A stretch of DNA of 64,000 nucleotides from Drosophila pseudoobscura (GCF_009870125.1 NC_046680.1:13535501-13599500), one strand, 5' to 3'. Shown: positions 25,052-36,333, numbered from the stretch's first letter. Made by a program: numbers and translations. The notes: generated by a model from the sequence alone, not told the origin.

Positions 25052-26300
25052 ATGTTCAAATCAATCTTCGAGTCCGCGCAGAGCTCATCGTTCAGGTCGC
25101 CGTTCACCAGCGTCAACTGCCAGGCTGCCACTCCTGCCTCCGACCTTGCGCTCTCTAAAGTGGCATCCCCGTCAGTCTCGGCCCTTGACGATGTCTCGCC
25201 CCGCAAACATAGCCCCAACCACAACTTTGCCGCCGCCGCCGCAGCTCCTGTGGGTGGTAAGTGGATGGATGATGATCCAGGGAAACCATTCTAATCTCTG
25301 GCTCCGTTTAGATTCCTGCGAGTTCGGCTCGAACAAATACTTCCTGCTGTGCGGCTTGGGTGGCATCATCTCTTGCGGCTCCACACATACCATGGTAGTG
25401 CCGCTGGATTTGGTCAAGTGCCGCCTGCAGGTGGATCCGGCCAAGTACAAGAGTGTGTTCAACGGTTTCCGGGTCAGTTTGGCCGAGGAGGGTGTGAGGG
25501 GTCTGGGCAAGGGATGGGCACCCACCTTCATCGGCTACTCCATGCAGGGCCTGTGCAAGTTCGGTCTGTACGAGGTCTTCAAAGTCATTTACGGCGATGC
25601 CATTGGCGAGGAGAACGCCTTCCTGTATAGAACCGGCCTCTACTTGGCCTCTTCGGCCTCCGCCGAGTTCTTCGCCGATATTGCCCTGGCGCCCATGGAG
25701 GCGGCCAAGGTCAAGATTCAGACCACTCCCGGATTCGCCAAGACGCTGCGCGAGGCTCTGCCCAAGATGACTGCCCAGGAGGGCATTGGCGCCTTCTACA
25801 AGGGTCTGGTCCCACTCTGGATGCGACAGATTCCATACACCATGATGAAGTTCGCCTGCTTCGAGCGCACCCTCGAGCTGCTGTACAAGTATGTGGTTCC
25901 CAAGCCACGTGCCGACTGCACCAAGGGCGAGCAACTGATAGTCACCTTCGCCGCTGGCTACATTGCCGGTGTCTTCTGCGCCATTGTCTCGCATCCCGCC
26001 GACACAGTGGTCTCCAAACTGAACCAGGCTAAGGGCGCCTCCGCCCTGGATGTGGCCAAACAGCTGGGCTGGGCTGGTGAGTAGTGATTCTGGTTTAGTG
26101 TAAGCCCTTGCCTTAAACTCTACTTTTCTACAGGACTCTGGGGCGGATTGGTGCCTAGGATTGTGATGATCGGCACTCTGACTGCTGCACAGTGGTTCAT
26201 CTACGATGCCGTCAAGGTTACTCTCCGCATGCCACGTCCACCTCCACCAGAAATGCCCGAATCCCTGAAGAAGAAGTTGGGCGTGACTGGCGAGCAGTAA
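25052..26300 (+). CDS. Mpcp1: Mitochondrial phosphate carrier (SLC25A3 type)
   Basis: Three coding exons (25052-25256, 25312-26076, 26134-26300) give 378 residues. The first roughly 70 are a Ser/Ala-rich presequence ([14 protein letters not shown]). They are followed by three carrier repeats marked by [16 protein letters not shown] and PADTVVSK, with [15 protein letters not shown] opening the first repeat. Such proteins import inorganic phosphate with a proton across the inner mitochondrial membrane for ATP synthesis. Flies have two such genes; placing this one beside unpg and a DDX24 gene fits Mpcp1 (CG9090, about 45B from memory). Codon bias is strong, which explains the long antisense open frame. 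Poly(A) signal AATAAA at 26371. Confidence 0.9.
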
Positions 26301-26489
26301 GCCGTTTAGAATTCGGTTAAGCCTCTTGTTAAACGAATTGGTCGACATTTGAATAGTAAACCCACGATTGAATAAAAACCAAACTTTAAAATATTTATTT
26401 TTGTAAATACAAGAAAATTGTGTGTACATTCCGTTTAATTTAACGGAATTTTCTGCCATCGCCATAGGCAACTCTGTATATATTGCACA

Positions 26490-26575
26490 ACACTGAACAG
26501 CTGTTCCATGCTGCATAACAGCCCTGTCGAATCAACAATCAAACAGCTGTATGCTGCATAACAGCCCTGTCGAGA
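26490..26575. promoter_or_regulatory. Tandem duplication with E-box motif in the helicase promoter
   Basis: AACAGCTGTT (26496) and AACAGCTGTA (26542) are followed by nearly identical ATGCTGCATAACAGCCCTGT segments, 46 bases apart. AWCAGCTGWT is a known fly core-promoter element (Ohler motif 5). The duplicate lies 90-150 bases upstream of the start codon. Confidence 0.65.
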
Positions 26576-26641
26576 CAACATATAAACACGCGGTCAGCGG
26601 CTAAATTTTGATTTGAATAATTTTTATTTTAATTCATAAAA

Positions 26642-29296
26642 ATGGTGTCAACGGCTAAAACCGCGAAGCTAACAAAGAAAGGAAAGAAAGGTAACAAGGA
26701 GATCAAAAATGATAAGGCAGAGAACTGGCAAAAGGTGAAAATAAAGGGCCACGTGATTTCCGATGAGTTTGGCGGCTACGAGGGCCTGATTGGACTGGAA
26801 GTTCTGGAGGATTACGATGCAGAGCTGGTAAAGTCTTCAAAGAAGAGAGCCTCTAAAAGGAGTGATAAAAAAGAGAAGGTGAAGAGTAAAAAGAAGAAGG
26901 TATCCAAGACTGAGGAGGAGGAGGAAGCCAGTGAGAGCTCCAGTGAATCAGAAAGCGAGGACGAGGTGGTGTTTACGGCCAAGTCCACCAGAAAGGCGCG
27001 TCAAGCCGAACGTCATGCACAGAAACTAGAAAAACTGAAGGAGAAACGACAAAAGCGAAAGGAATCGCGAAAGCTGAAAAAGGAAAATATTGAAGAAGAA
27101 GATGGTTCGGAGTCGGACGACAATGAGGACAATCCTTCAGGTCAATATGTACTGTTGAGACCTCCACAATCGGACGATGAAAATGAGGAGGCAGCGGAGC
27201 CCTCGAGTGATGAAGAAGTACCTCAGCTTGTGCCCGCTTCGACGGAATACGAGGATGAACTGTCCGCTTGGAATGGCTTGGGAGTGCCTTCTAACATTCT
27301 ACGAGCACTGGCTGAACAGGGCTTTAAGTCACCCACGCAAATTCAGTCCATGACTCTGCCAGCTGCCATCCACGGCAAAAAGGATATCCTGGGAGCTGCA
27401 GAAACGGGCAGTGGAAAGACCCTGGCCTTTGGCATTCCGATGCTGGCTGGAATTATGGAGCTGAAGCAGAGAAATGCTAGTTCTGGCATTCGCAAGGCCC
27501 CCAAAGTGAAGGGCGCGCCAATAGCTCCGCCAGCCGACGATGAGCATGAACTGACGCCGCCGCCTGACGAGCTGGACCACGTGTCTGGTGCCAGCGATGA
27601 GGACAGCGACGCCGAAGAGCGGGAACAGCGCAAGCAAACTCCCCTGTACGGTCTGGTGCTAACACCAACTCGGGAGTTGGCCGTCCAGGTAAAGAATCAC
27701 CTGGTGTCTGCAGCTAAATACACTGGAATCAAAGTAGCTGCTATCTTCGGGGGCCTGTCCGTAGCCAAGCAGGAACGTGTGCTCCGGCAGTGTCCGGAGA
27801 TCGTTGTGGCCACCCCCGGCCGTCTCTGGGAACTATTTGCGCAGGGCAACCAGCACCTCAACAAACTGGATGATTTGAGCTTCCTGGTTATTGATGAAAC
27901 GGATCGTATGGTCGAGAAGGGTCATTTCGAAGAGCTTAGGAGCCTTCTCAAGGTGCTCAACGCAGACGAGCAAAAGAAGCAACAACGCCAAAACTTTGTT
28001 TTCTCCGCCACACTAACTTTGGTCCATGATCTGCCAGATCATATGCAGAGTAAGATAGAGAAACCTTTCATCGATGTCAAAATATATGTAATTTTCTTCT
28101 CGTAGAGCGCAATGTGGGAAAGCGTCCCAAGTTTGTGAAGCAAACGGTGGATCAGAAAATCGAAAGCCTCATTGAGGAGCTGGGCATATCTCAGCCCAAA
28201 ATTGTAGATATAACCAGCACTCAACGTGAGTAGATCTCATTGGAACCCCAAATGGCATCCAAAATAAACCTTAAATGATCTCTGACAGAAACCGCTCAAA
28301 CGTTGACCGAAAGCCGTCTGCTGTGTCCCATCGATCAGAAGGACTTCTATCTGTATTACTTCATCCAGCGCCATCCCGGCCGCACCATCGTCTTCTGCAA
28401 CTCCATAGACTGTGTGAGGCGTCTGGCCACGCTCTTTGGCCTGCTGGATTGCAGTCCTCTTCCCCTCCATGCCAACATGATTCAGAAGCAGCGCCTGAAG
28501 AACCTTGAACGCTTCCGCGACTGTCCCACAGGTCTGCTAATCGCCACAGATGTAGCTGCCCGTGGCCTGGACATTCCGAATGTGGAGCATGTGATTCACT
28601 ATCAGGTGCCACGCACCAGTGAGAACTATGTTCATCGCTCGGGCCGTACTGCTCGAGCCAATAAGCATGGAATAACTGTCATGTTCATGGAACCTGGAGA
28701 GGTCAGAAGCTACGTGAAGCTCTACAAAACGCTAGAGAGAAGTGAGTGATACTTAGATATCGCGAAACAACTTATTCACACACAATTTATTTTTGCAGCC
28801 GAGGATCTGCCACTATTCCCCATCTCGGAGCGTTTTTTGGCCGGTGTGAGAGAGCGTGTAAACCTAGCTCGTGACCTCGACAAGGAGGAGCTGAAACTCA
28901 AGCGGGTTCAGAGCGAGCGTGGCTGGATGAAGAAGCACGCCGAGGAAATGGACATGATCATTGATGGCTACAACGATGAGTCGTAAGTCTACATGAAACC
29001 ACATTAAAGTCTGCTCTAATATAACAATTTGGTGTAGTGGCAGCGACCAAGATGAGGATCCCTTTGTGATAGAACGACGACGCAATCGCGTCCACGTGGA
29101 AACAGTGCGGGCACAGCTCCATTCTCTCCTAGCTCAGCCCCTTTTCCCCAGAGGCTTCAGCTTCAAGTATCCCAACAGCGAGAACGCTGATGTAACCACG
29201 AGTCATACCACAAGTGCCGTGGATACTATGAAGGCGGCCATCGAGGACCAGAAGCTAGCCAAAAAGCAACGAAACAAACGGAAAAAAAATGCCTAA
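26642..29296 (+). CDS. DDX24/Mak5-type nucleolar RNA helicase
   Basis: Five exons (26642-28049, 28106-28225, 28289-28741, 28799-28982, 29038-29296) give 807 residues. The Lys/Glu-rich N-terminus (about 1-190) carries nuclear-localisation-like clusters. The helicase core has a Q motif (SPTQIQ), Walker A AAETGSGKT (about 252), PTRELA, TPGRL, motif II DETD (about 417), SAT, HANMIQKQRLKNLERF, ATDVAARGLDIPN and HRSGRTARA. A long acidic insert between motifs I and Ia (about 280-330) is typical of DDX24. Yeast Mak5 works in 60S ribosome assembly, and that role is inferred here. The C-terminus is basic (KKQRNKRKKN). The duplicated E-box promoter fits a housekeeping gene. Poly(A) signal AATAAA at 29339; the gene converges on DSCC1. 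From memory the melanogaster orthologue is CG9143. Confidence 0.9.
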
Positions 29297-29515
29297 ATCA
29301 ACATTAGTTTACTTAAAAGATTCACAAAGGATTATACGAATAAAGTTCCGGATAAGTTGATCAGTGCTTCGACACGTAGTACCTAACGCCAGCTTCGGTC
29401 AGAGAGCGCGCGTTCTTGGCCAGCAAAGTGGAAACAGACAGAGTTGGAGTTGTGAAACACCTAGAATAAACGTAGTTTTCAGACCAAGTGAAAATAACGA
29501 TAAACCCACTCATGC

Positions 29516-30754
29516 TTACTCAATATACGGTTCCATCTCCTCCAGGGTCCATTTTCGTTTCGTCTTGAACAGATCCCTCATGCGATCGTTGAGATTTGTG
29601 GGAAGCCGCTCTTCGGCCAGCGAGCGTATACAAGGCTGTGCCCCCTCCGAATCGCAGATTCCCAGACCACGTAGATATTGCATCTCACAGGACATGCCCT
29701 CGGGCATTGCCTCCTGCCACGAACGCATAAATTCCTCATTGCGGAAACGCAGCCCCGGCTGCAGAATGTTCTGGGCGACAATCCGAGCGACCAGGGATTC
29801 CTGGTAGGAGAACTGGCCTGGACAGCGCTCGCTGGGAATGGTATAGATGTCGAAGAGTCCAGTCACTACAGGCTCTGGTGCAATGCCCTTCAAAGCGCTG
29901 ATTGTTTCCCCCCTTTCCACTTCGTCCAGGGCCCAGGAGTTTTCGCTGATCAAACCGAGCATCAGACTGATTATTCGATACTCGTACTCGTATTCCAATA
30001 CGCGTATATGACCATCGAACTCCAAGGCGCGAAAGTTCCGTAGACCCTCCTCAAATTGTGCCCTACTGCACTGGACCGTGTCCAGCAATTGTTGATAGCT
30101 GAAGAGGACCTTCCGCTCAATGCAATACTCGTTCTCCGGCCCCGAATACCGAGTTAGTTGAAGCAGCTCGCCCAGTTTGCGGAAGCGGGGCTTGATCTCG
30201 CGGCACTCAAAGTATTCATGGAACACGGCCAGGACCGAACGCTGCTCCAGAGTACGAGGCACTTCCAGGTCATCTTCTGTGCTGTCGTTGAGACTTCGCT
30301 CCAGAGAAGCGTTTGCATTGCCTGTGCGCGGGCTCTTAAGTGGGGATGTGCTGGTGGCAGCGCCAAACTTTAAATCCGGCACGAGCAACAAGCTGTTGGA
30401 GATCTCAGCGCCCTTAACATCGTACGTCCGCTCGTCAGTGCAGAGCACGATCTTTTCATTAAGGCCACCCTTGAAGTGGAGCGTCTGACCCTCGCGGATG
30501 TGATGCAGCATGTGGGAATCAAGCTCTAGCAGACGCAGATTGTCGGCGACAATATTTGCCGAGGGGTAATACAGTGCCTGAGTAACTTGGGTGAGCTGCC
30601 TCTCGTCCAACTTGGCATGTTTCACAATTGCCTTTACATCCTCCGGCGTGCGGACGTATCTATCAATGGAAGAGGATTTTCCCAATGAATCCCATGAATG
30701 TTTATTGGACACTTACAGCTGGGGAGCGTTTTCATCTACTTCCATGGCCTCCAT
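29516..30754 (-). CDS. Dcc1: DSCC1/Dcc1, subunit of the alternative RFC(Ctf18) clamp loader
   Basis: Exons 30754-30717 and 30659-29516 flank a 57-base intron and join to MEAMEVDENAPQLYVRTP, giving 393 residues, the same length as I recall for human DSCC1. Recognisable stretches are TQALYYPSANIVADNLRLLE, LLLVPDLKFG and the C-terminal winged-helix-like LNDRMRDLFKTKRKWTLEE. Dcc1 joins Ctf18 and Ctf8 to load PCNA and support sister-chromatid cohesion. The stop lies 220 bases from that of the convergent helicase gene, so their 3' UTRs may overlap. An open frame beginning MSNKHSWDSLG runs through the short intron and is probably artefactual. Confidence 0.88.
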
Positions 30755-31044
30755 ATTAACTAAATAGCCATATTAGCCATGCCCATTATTTTGGCGCAAT
30801 TTTGGATCCTCAACAACAATAACATCTCGTATGAACTTATCCCACTTAAGCCCCCTCTATTTAACAATTGAGGTAAATGGCGGAATATATTAACGATTGT
30901 AAATTCTTCTTGTAGATCCGTAGATTCCTCTGAACTTAAAAAAAACTTGAACCTGAACCGTGTTAAAATGATAAAATTTGTATAATTTTCTGTGGAAAAT
31001 TGAGATTCCCCCTTGGCTTATAATAGGTTAATCGTTCTCCGTCG

Positions 31045-31340
31045 AGGTTTGGTAACCACTTTGTTCAATTTTGATCTTCCGTCGAATATTACTAGCTATA
31101 TAGAACATTTAACCATGCCGTCATAATTTTATACGATTGCTGAAACAATTTTAATCAGGATTAAATACTTTTAAGTACTTGCATGTTTTTTGTTTTGACA
31201 AAAACACGGTTTTAACAAAACTGTTCAATAGTCGCAGGCTGTGACGTCAATGTTGCTGGTATTTGCAGACTCCTTTCTTGTCAACCAGGCGATGACCCTA
31301 TTTCGTGAATATTATATAAAGATACTGTTCTCCAACCTGC
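31045..31340 (+). repeat. Dispersed repeat family, copy C
   Basis: GATCTTCCGTCGAATATTAC, then TAGAACATTTAACCATGCC and ATAATTTTATACGATTG (about 31072-31140), followed by AATGTTGCTGGTATTTG and CCCTATTTCGTGAATATTAT, which recur in the same order near 53130-53200. Confidence 0.75.
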
Positions 31341-31907
31341 TTTAAAACGTAATAAGTAAAAGCCTTGTTTTAGATTGCATTTTGTTGGTCTATTCATGCA
31401 TTTGATTAGGTGTTAATTAGAGCCTGGAATGACACACAATTTAAATCCTCTAGGTCCTTTAGTTTTGCAGCCCTAGTAAATAGATCGTGTAGATTTATAG
31501 TGCCAGCGTATGGTAAACTGTAAGTAACGTATTTTTTTTTTCAAATTTGAAAGGACAGCCAGCATTTGGAGAAAGAACACAGGTTAAGAAGCCTTTGTAA
31601 ATAGATAATGACTTTGAACTTGATGAACACGTCACTCTACGAATGGTAATTTGGAGGTAACTATTAGTAACGAGAAAACCTATTTTTTATGATATTGTCT
31701 GATAACGGTCGCGCCTGTGCCAAAAATGTGCTCATCCGTTGTCTAAAGGTCATATTCACGCGATTCTGTTGCGTTTTCTGCTTGTCGATTGGATACGTGA
31801 CTATGTGGCCTGAGATGCAACAGATGCCATCGCCTCGTCCAATGTGTGTCAGCCGAAAAGGGCGCGTGCCTGGCATATCAACGATGCGAGTGGTTTAGAT
31901 ATTTTAA

Positions 31908-31944
31908 TATAAAAATGCGTAAGTCCCAAACATTTGATTGCAGT
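31908..31944 (+). promoter_or_regulatory. TATA box and Inr-like start for the following secreted-protein gene
   Basis: TATAAAA at 31908 lies about 34 bases before TTGCAGTTT (A at 31942), a loose initiator. The start codon follows 25 bases later. Spacing is at the long end of the usual range. Confidence 0.5.
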
Positions 31945-31966
31945 TTCGATTGTAACGTCCATCAAA

Positions 31967-32643
31967 ATGCTGGCAAAGGTAAGGGATTACTGGATTAACA
32001 CCAAAATATGTGAAAAACAAATTCCTTTTAGATAATTCCATTGATTGCTTTGATGGCCAGTGTTCGAGGAGAGCTGCCTACTAGTCGGGGAGCTCCATAT
32101 GCCCCGGCTGGATGGCAGCCACGGGTTCCCTTCAAGCTACCCAACGAGTACTTCGCTCCCATCCGTACCAATCAGGGTTCAGGTGTGAAGATCACCAAGG
32201 AACGCGTGGAACATGCTGGACGAATAGACACGCCTCAATCGAACTATTTGCCTCCTTCTCCCTCTCTACTAGATGTGCCCGAGGAGGAGGGCTTGCCCAA
32301 TTCCAATCTGGGAAACTCTCCGGACAGGAACTCCCTCCGTCCATCCAATCAATACGGTGCCCCTAATCTTGATCCTAATCCTGCTTTCAAAATCATCTAT
32401 CCCGATGATGAGGAGTCGTCTACTTCTGATTCGGCCAACCAGCGGCAGTCCAACGTAAGAGAGGGTCGCTATTATATCGTTTCGAAGGATAACAAAATAC
32501 AGAGGGTTTCATTCCGCGCACTGCAGAAGGTCGATGATGATGATGACTTTACGGCGCAGCTGAGGTACTCCACCGTGGGTCAGCTGCAGGATCCGGTCTA
32601 TCGGTACAACAGCCAGGGACAACTGGAAAGGGTCCTCAAATAG
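31967..32643 (+). CDS. Secreted cuticular-type protein with a degenerate Rebers-Riddiford tail
   Basis: A 12-base first coding exon (31967-31978, MLAK) joins exon 32032-32643 to give 207 residues. The split start MLAK|IIPLIALMASVRG is a signal peptide, and this tiny-first-exon layout is typical of cuticle genes. The middle has a YLPP motif (SNYLPP) and QYGAP like the neighbouring Cpr56F. The C-terminus EGRYYIVSKDNKIQRVSF ... AQLRYS aligns loosely with the end of the Cpr56F R&R domain ([20 protein letters not shown] ... IRYE), but the DG and the aromatic positions are lost. I infer an extracellular matrix or cuticle protein derived from a CPR gene. It converges on Cpr56F. Confidence 0.75.
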
Positions 32644-33292
32644 ACTCTATTCTACTGAAATTTTACAGCTTTCCAGGATAAAAAACGATGTAGTTTTTGT
32701 TCTTTTTCTGACTTTGTTTTATACAAAAATGCATCTTTATTCGTTTAATTATTAAATATACACAAGAAATCTCATATGTTCGTTTCCTTTGCATGTTTTC
32801 CATTTTCTCATCTCGTTTTGGGATTTCCTCAGCTAAAAATTAAATACAATGCTTATTTATATGAATGTGTGAATGCGTTAATGGTCATAGATGTGATCGA
32901 GAGTGTGTGCGGTGTGTGACGGTGTGTGCGTGGACTAACACAATTGAGGCGCTTAAACAAAACAAACGGCAAAAAATACAAAATGGAGCACGTGGCATAG
33001 AGACAGTGGTGGAGATAACAGAACAGCTGGTAGGGGGGAACGGAGCGCGCCTGGCTATGGCAAAAATGGCGGGCGCTCCACTAGAGGGGGGATAGACATA
33101 GAGACGAGCGGGATAGAGATAGATGGAGTAAGACAGTCACTGTCAAACTGTTGAGGAACCGCTGCCCCTGGCATCGGACTTAATACTCGGCCAGGGATTA
33201 TGCCAGCGATCCCACGAAGTAGATCGTATAGCTAGGGGTCGACTTAACTCGGTAACACACAGAAGGCATCTCTACTCTTCTCCTGCCTCCCT
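32644..33292. other. Convergent 3' region between the two cuticular genes
   Basis: It contains ATTAAA at 32751 (plus strand), TTTATT at 32736 (a minus-strand AATAAA) and a GTGTGTGCGGTGTGTGACGG-like stretch at about 32902-32930. No gene is seen. Confidence 0.5.
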
Positions 33293-36200
33293 CTAGTAGC
33301 CGTTGAACTTGCCCTGCTGCGCATTGCTGTCGTAGCCGCCACCATTGCGGCCGTTGCCATTTCCGTTTCCGTTGCCATTGCCATTGCCGTTGCCGTTGCC
33401 CACCTGCTCGTAGCGGATGGTGGGGCGATAACCGTTCTGGTCAGCCTCGTACTCAACGATCTGCTTGCGACCATCGGGCAGGAGGACGTAGTAGCGGCCC
33501 ACGGCAAGGTCGCCATCGCGGGACTCCATGTGGCCGAAGTCGTTGCCGGACTCGTAGTCCTGCACGTCGTACTTGAACTCGTACTTGGCCGGGCCGTACT
33601 GCTCCTCGTCGCGCTGTCCGTATCCATTGCCATTACCGTTGCCGCCGCCGTAGCCGCCGGCTCCGTTACCGTTCTGGCCCTTGAAGATCGCTCCGGTCAG
33701 CGCCGGTGCTCCATACTGGCTCTGGGGCTGGGCAATGGGAGCGCCGTAGCTGTTGCTGGGCGCCGCGATGCCGCCTCCATTTCCACCAGTGCGTTGCGGC
33801 GGCAGGTAGTTGCTGGAAGGGCTCTGAAAGCCCTGCGTGGGTGGCAGGTAGTTGTTGGAGGGCGCCTGCGGCGACTGGTTGGGGGGCAGATACTGGTTCT
33901 GGGGCACTGGAGGTTCCGCATGAGTCCAGGCGGCCAGGCAAACGAGCAGCGCAATCGATGTAAAGCACTATTAAGAATAAAAACAGAAAACATTAGCATT
34001 TTATAGCACCAAGTAATCCGCCCCAAGTAGCCCAGTCGGAAACACTCCACCCAGCAAATACAAATCTAAATCAAATTATAGTTTAAGGATCCTTTAGGAT
34101 ATTTTGCTCCAGCTATGACAGACTCGGACGAGACCGCCTGGATCCATTGGTTCTGCAGGCAGCGCGGAAACGAGTTCTTCGCAATGGTGGACGAGGACTA
34201 CATCCACGACAAGTTCAACCTCAACTTCCTGGACACGGACGTAAACAACTATCGCTGCGCCCTCGAGGTGATCCTCGACCTAAACAATGGCTCCGGCTCC
34301 GATAATGTGACCGATGCTGATGTGGAGGCCAGCGCCGAGAAGCTGTACGGCCTGATCCACGCCCGCTTCATCCTCACCAATCGCGGCATCGACTTGATGC
34401 TCGAGAAGTTCCAGAAGGGCGTCTTTGGCACATGCCCCCGCGTCTTCTGCCAGCGTCAGCATGTGCTGCCCATCGGCCTGAGCGACAATCCCGGCGACGA
34501 AATGGTGCGTCTGTACTGCCCCAAGTGTAGCGATGTCTACCTTCCGAGGTCCGCTCGGCACGCCAACCTGGACGGCGCCTTCTTCGGCACTGGCTTCCCC
34601 CACATGCTCTTCATGGTCAATCCGGAGCTGCGACCCAAGCGAGCAAAGGCCAAGTTTGTGCCCAGGTGGGTCCTATACTCGATGTACCCTTTCCTTATTC
34701 ATACATATATGTATCCCCTCACTTCCCAGACTGTATGGCTTCAAGATCCATCAGCTTGCATATCGCTCTGAGTCGCAAGGAAATCAAAAGGACTTGCAGG
34801 AAGTTGAGACCTAGAAGTGCCGCAATTCTGATCACACTAACTAAATTCCCCTTTTTGTTTGTGCTTTCTGTTCATCTGTTTACCTACCCCATTAAACTCC
34901 CATAATCATAATCATAATCGTAATTAGGCCTGCTCTGTGTGGCCCTAAAGCAATTGTTTCCACACATCTCGTCTCGATGGTCTGTCGCCGATTCTGGGGC
35001 ATTGTACGTCTGCTTTTTATAGCTTTTAACTGGGACGTATGCAAATTTGGTGTAATTGTGTCGCTGATCAAGTGAAGGGCTACCTCGTGGTGCAACCTGT
35101 GGGAGAACCTCATCTGCATAGGCCGACTGGGATTGCGCCACACGTTTCCGAATGGTTGGCAAAAGATTGTCTAAGTAGAAGAGGGCCGTCAATGACTTTC
35201 ATGCTTCATTGGCCTTAGTACGCTTACGCTCAGTACGCTTAGTACCGCTTCTGGCCGTCTTTTATCGCTGCCTGGTCATCTCTGTGCGAGTAGACTCCGT
35301 ACTTGGGCAGTGGTTCGTTCTTCTTCCGCCACTCGAAGTTTTGTTTAATTTATGCATTGCAAAATGTAGTAGCAGATGGTGTTACTTCCACTGCCATTAG
35401 GGGCCCAGGTACTGGGATCGGCTGCCTTAATTGCTTCCCAGGTAACAGGAGAGCCCTGCTCATGGATGTTCTGGTTTCATCTGATCTTGTGCAACATCCG
35501 AGATAACAAACAACAACAAATAAACAAAAACAGTAGCCCCCTACAACAAATGGATGATGATGGCAGCTTATGAAATTTATTATGCGGATCTCTGGCGGGC
35601 ACCGCGGACTGAGGCGCTTGATTAATCGCCCAGCTGAACTTGACTCTTGATCTGCCACCCATATTTATCGTTTTATCATATTCCGCTGATGTTTAGGCCA
35701 AGTTATAGGTGCGGGATGGCCAATACAAGCGCTGCTTCATTAGCTTGATAAGTTGTTTAATTGATTGATCGATCGATTGCTAAAAAATTGGATTCACCAA
35801 ATTTGGTTGAAGAAAAATTAGCAGAAATTTGTGTACAACTTTTTTTGCACATTTTTGATCGATTTTTTAAGTATGAGGAAATTTAGTTTAGATCCCAAAA
35901 ATATTGTATTGGTATAAATAACCAAATTAGGAGATTTTGTTTGCAGTTTCAATCACCGAATGAAGAAAATTGACTTTAGCAAAACTGTCGAAAGGATTCT
36001 ATGATAAATCCTTAGAATAACCCATTATGTACGTAATATGATTTATAGTATTCCGTATTATTCAGATGTCCTCTTTATGCACATATGTTAAGTCTGATAA
36101 ATAAGGATATATCCGATAGAAACATCCTCAAAACTTCTAATTTTCATTATCACATTATTTAATCCTTATAATCCTGCCGTGATCCCCTGACCAGGATAAT

Positions 36201-36333
36201 TCTTTGGAACACTGCACACCACTTGACACTTGATCCGTTATTCGACAGTTCTTATAGTAGTATGTATAACACACAGGATCCCATCTCCCAATACGATGAT
36301 GATGGGGATATCCTACACGATATATACCTTCAT
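33293..36333 (-). CDS. Cpr56F: Cpr56F, RR-2 type cuticular protein (resilin-like)
   Basis: The main exon (33967-33293) follows the acceptor TTCTTAATAG and encodes [20 protein letters not shown] onward, which lacks only a start. I find ATG AAG|GTATAT at 36333-36328, in matching phase; joined, it gives an [10 protein letters not shown] signal peptide and 226 residues. After the signal come YLPP repeats (NQYLPPN, NNYLPPT, SNYLPPQ), YGAP repeats, then an R&R chitin-binding domain of RR-2 type at about 128-190 ([40 protein letters not shown]), a GN repeat and a short tail. RR-2 proteins bind chitin in sclerotised or elastic cuticle. The 2.36 kb intron would contain CkIIbeta2 on the other strand. 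The main exon is certain; the first exon is inferred from splice phase and promoter. Confidence 0.88.
34115..34814 (+). CDS. CkIIbeta2: Casein kinase II beta-type regulatory subunit (CkIIbeta2)
   Basis: Exons 34115-34665 and 34730-34814 join ([16 protein letters not shown]) to 211 residues. The N-terminal acidic start, [22 protein letters not shown] and the zinc-finger cysteines (CPRVFCQ ... [12 protein letters not shown]) are those of CK2 beta, which dimerises and tethers the catalytic alpha subunits. The autophosphorylation-type SDSDE is replaced by TDSDE near the start. The C-terminal tail is short and unlike the main CkIIbeta, which fits the male-biased paralogue CkIIbeta2 that I remember at 56F. 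It is apparently nested in the Cpr56F intron. A poly(A)-like ATTAAA lies at 34891. Confidence 0.87.
34884..35192 (-). other. 102-codon open frame without an ATG start, coding-like
   Basis: The frame begins after a TGA and reads [18 protein letters not shown], continuing to a Tyr/Asp repeat end ([13 protein letters not shown]). There is no in-frame ATG near its start, so it could be an internal or terminal exon, or the remains of a gene. Its composition (balanced charges, few Cys or Trp) looks more like protein than the other small frames here. It lies 70 bases past CkIIbeta2, convergent with it. I recognise no family. Confidence 0.3.
35193..36327. other. Distal part of the Cpr56F first intron
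   Basis: No ORF or RNA gene is supported. A GATTGATTGATCGATCGATT stretch lies at about 35761-35780. The interval is AT-rich and otherwise unremarkable. Confidence 0.5.

Larger units (their letters stand above)
30755..31966. other. DSCC1 promoter side and repeat-bearing junction
   Basis: No gene is visible. The region holds a copy of the dispersed repeat (about 31045-31340), a palindromic TGACGTCA (about 31241), and the promoter of the next gene at its right end. It separates genes that I remember as 45B-type from 56F-type. Confidence 0.6.

Noticed and set aside
25308-26516. 402-codon open frame on the minus strand opposite Mpcp1
   Set aside because: It is the antisense shadow of a highly codon-biased gene (G/C third bases remove stops on the other strand); no promoter or family features, and the sense gene is certain.
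30660-30712. Alternative DSCC1 start beginning MSNKHSW
   Set aside because: It lies in a 57-base intron with good GT-AG ends; splicing restores a start that gives the family's usual length.
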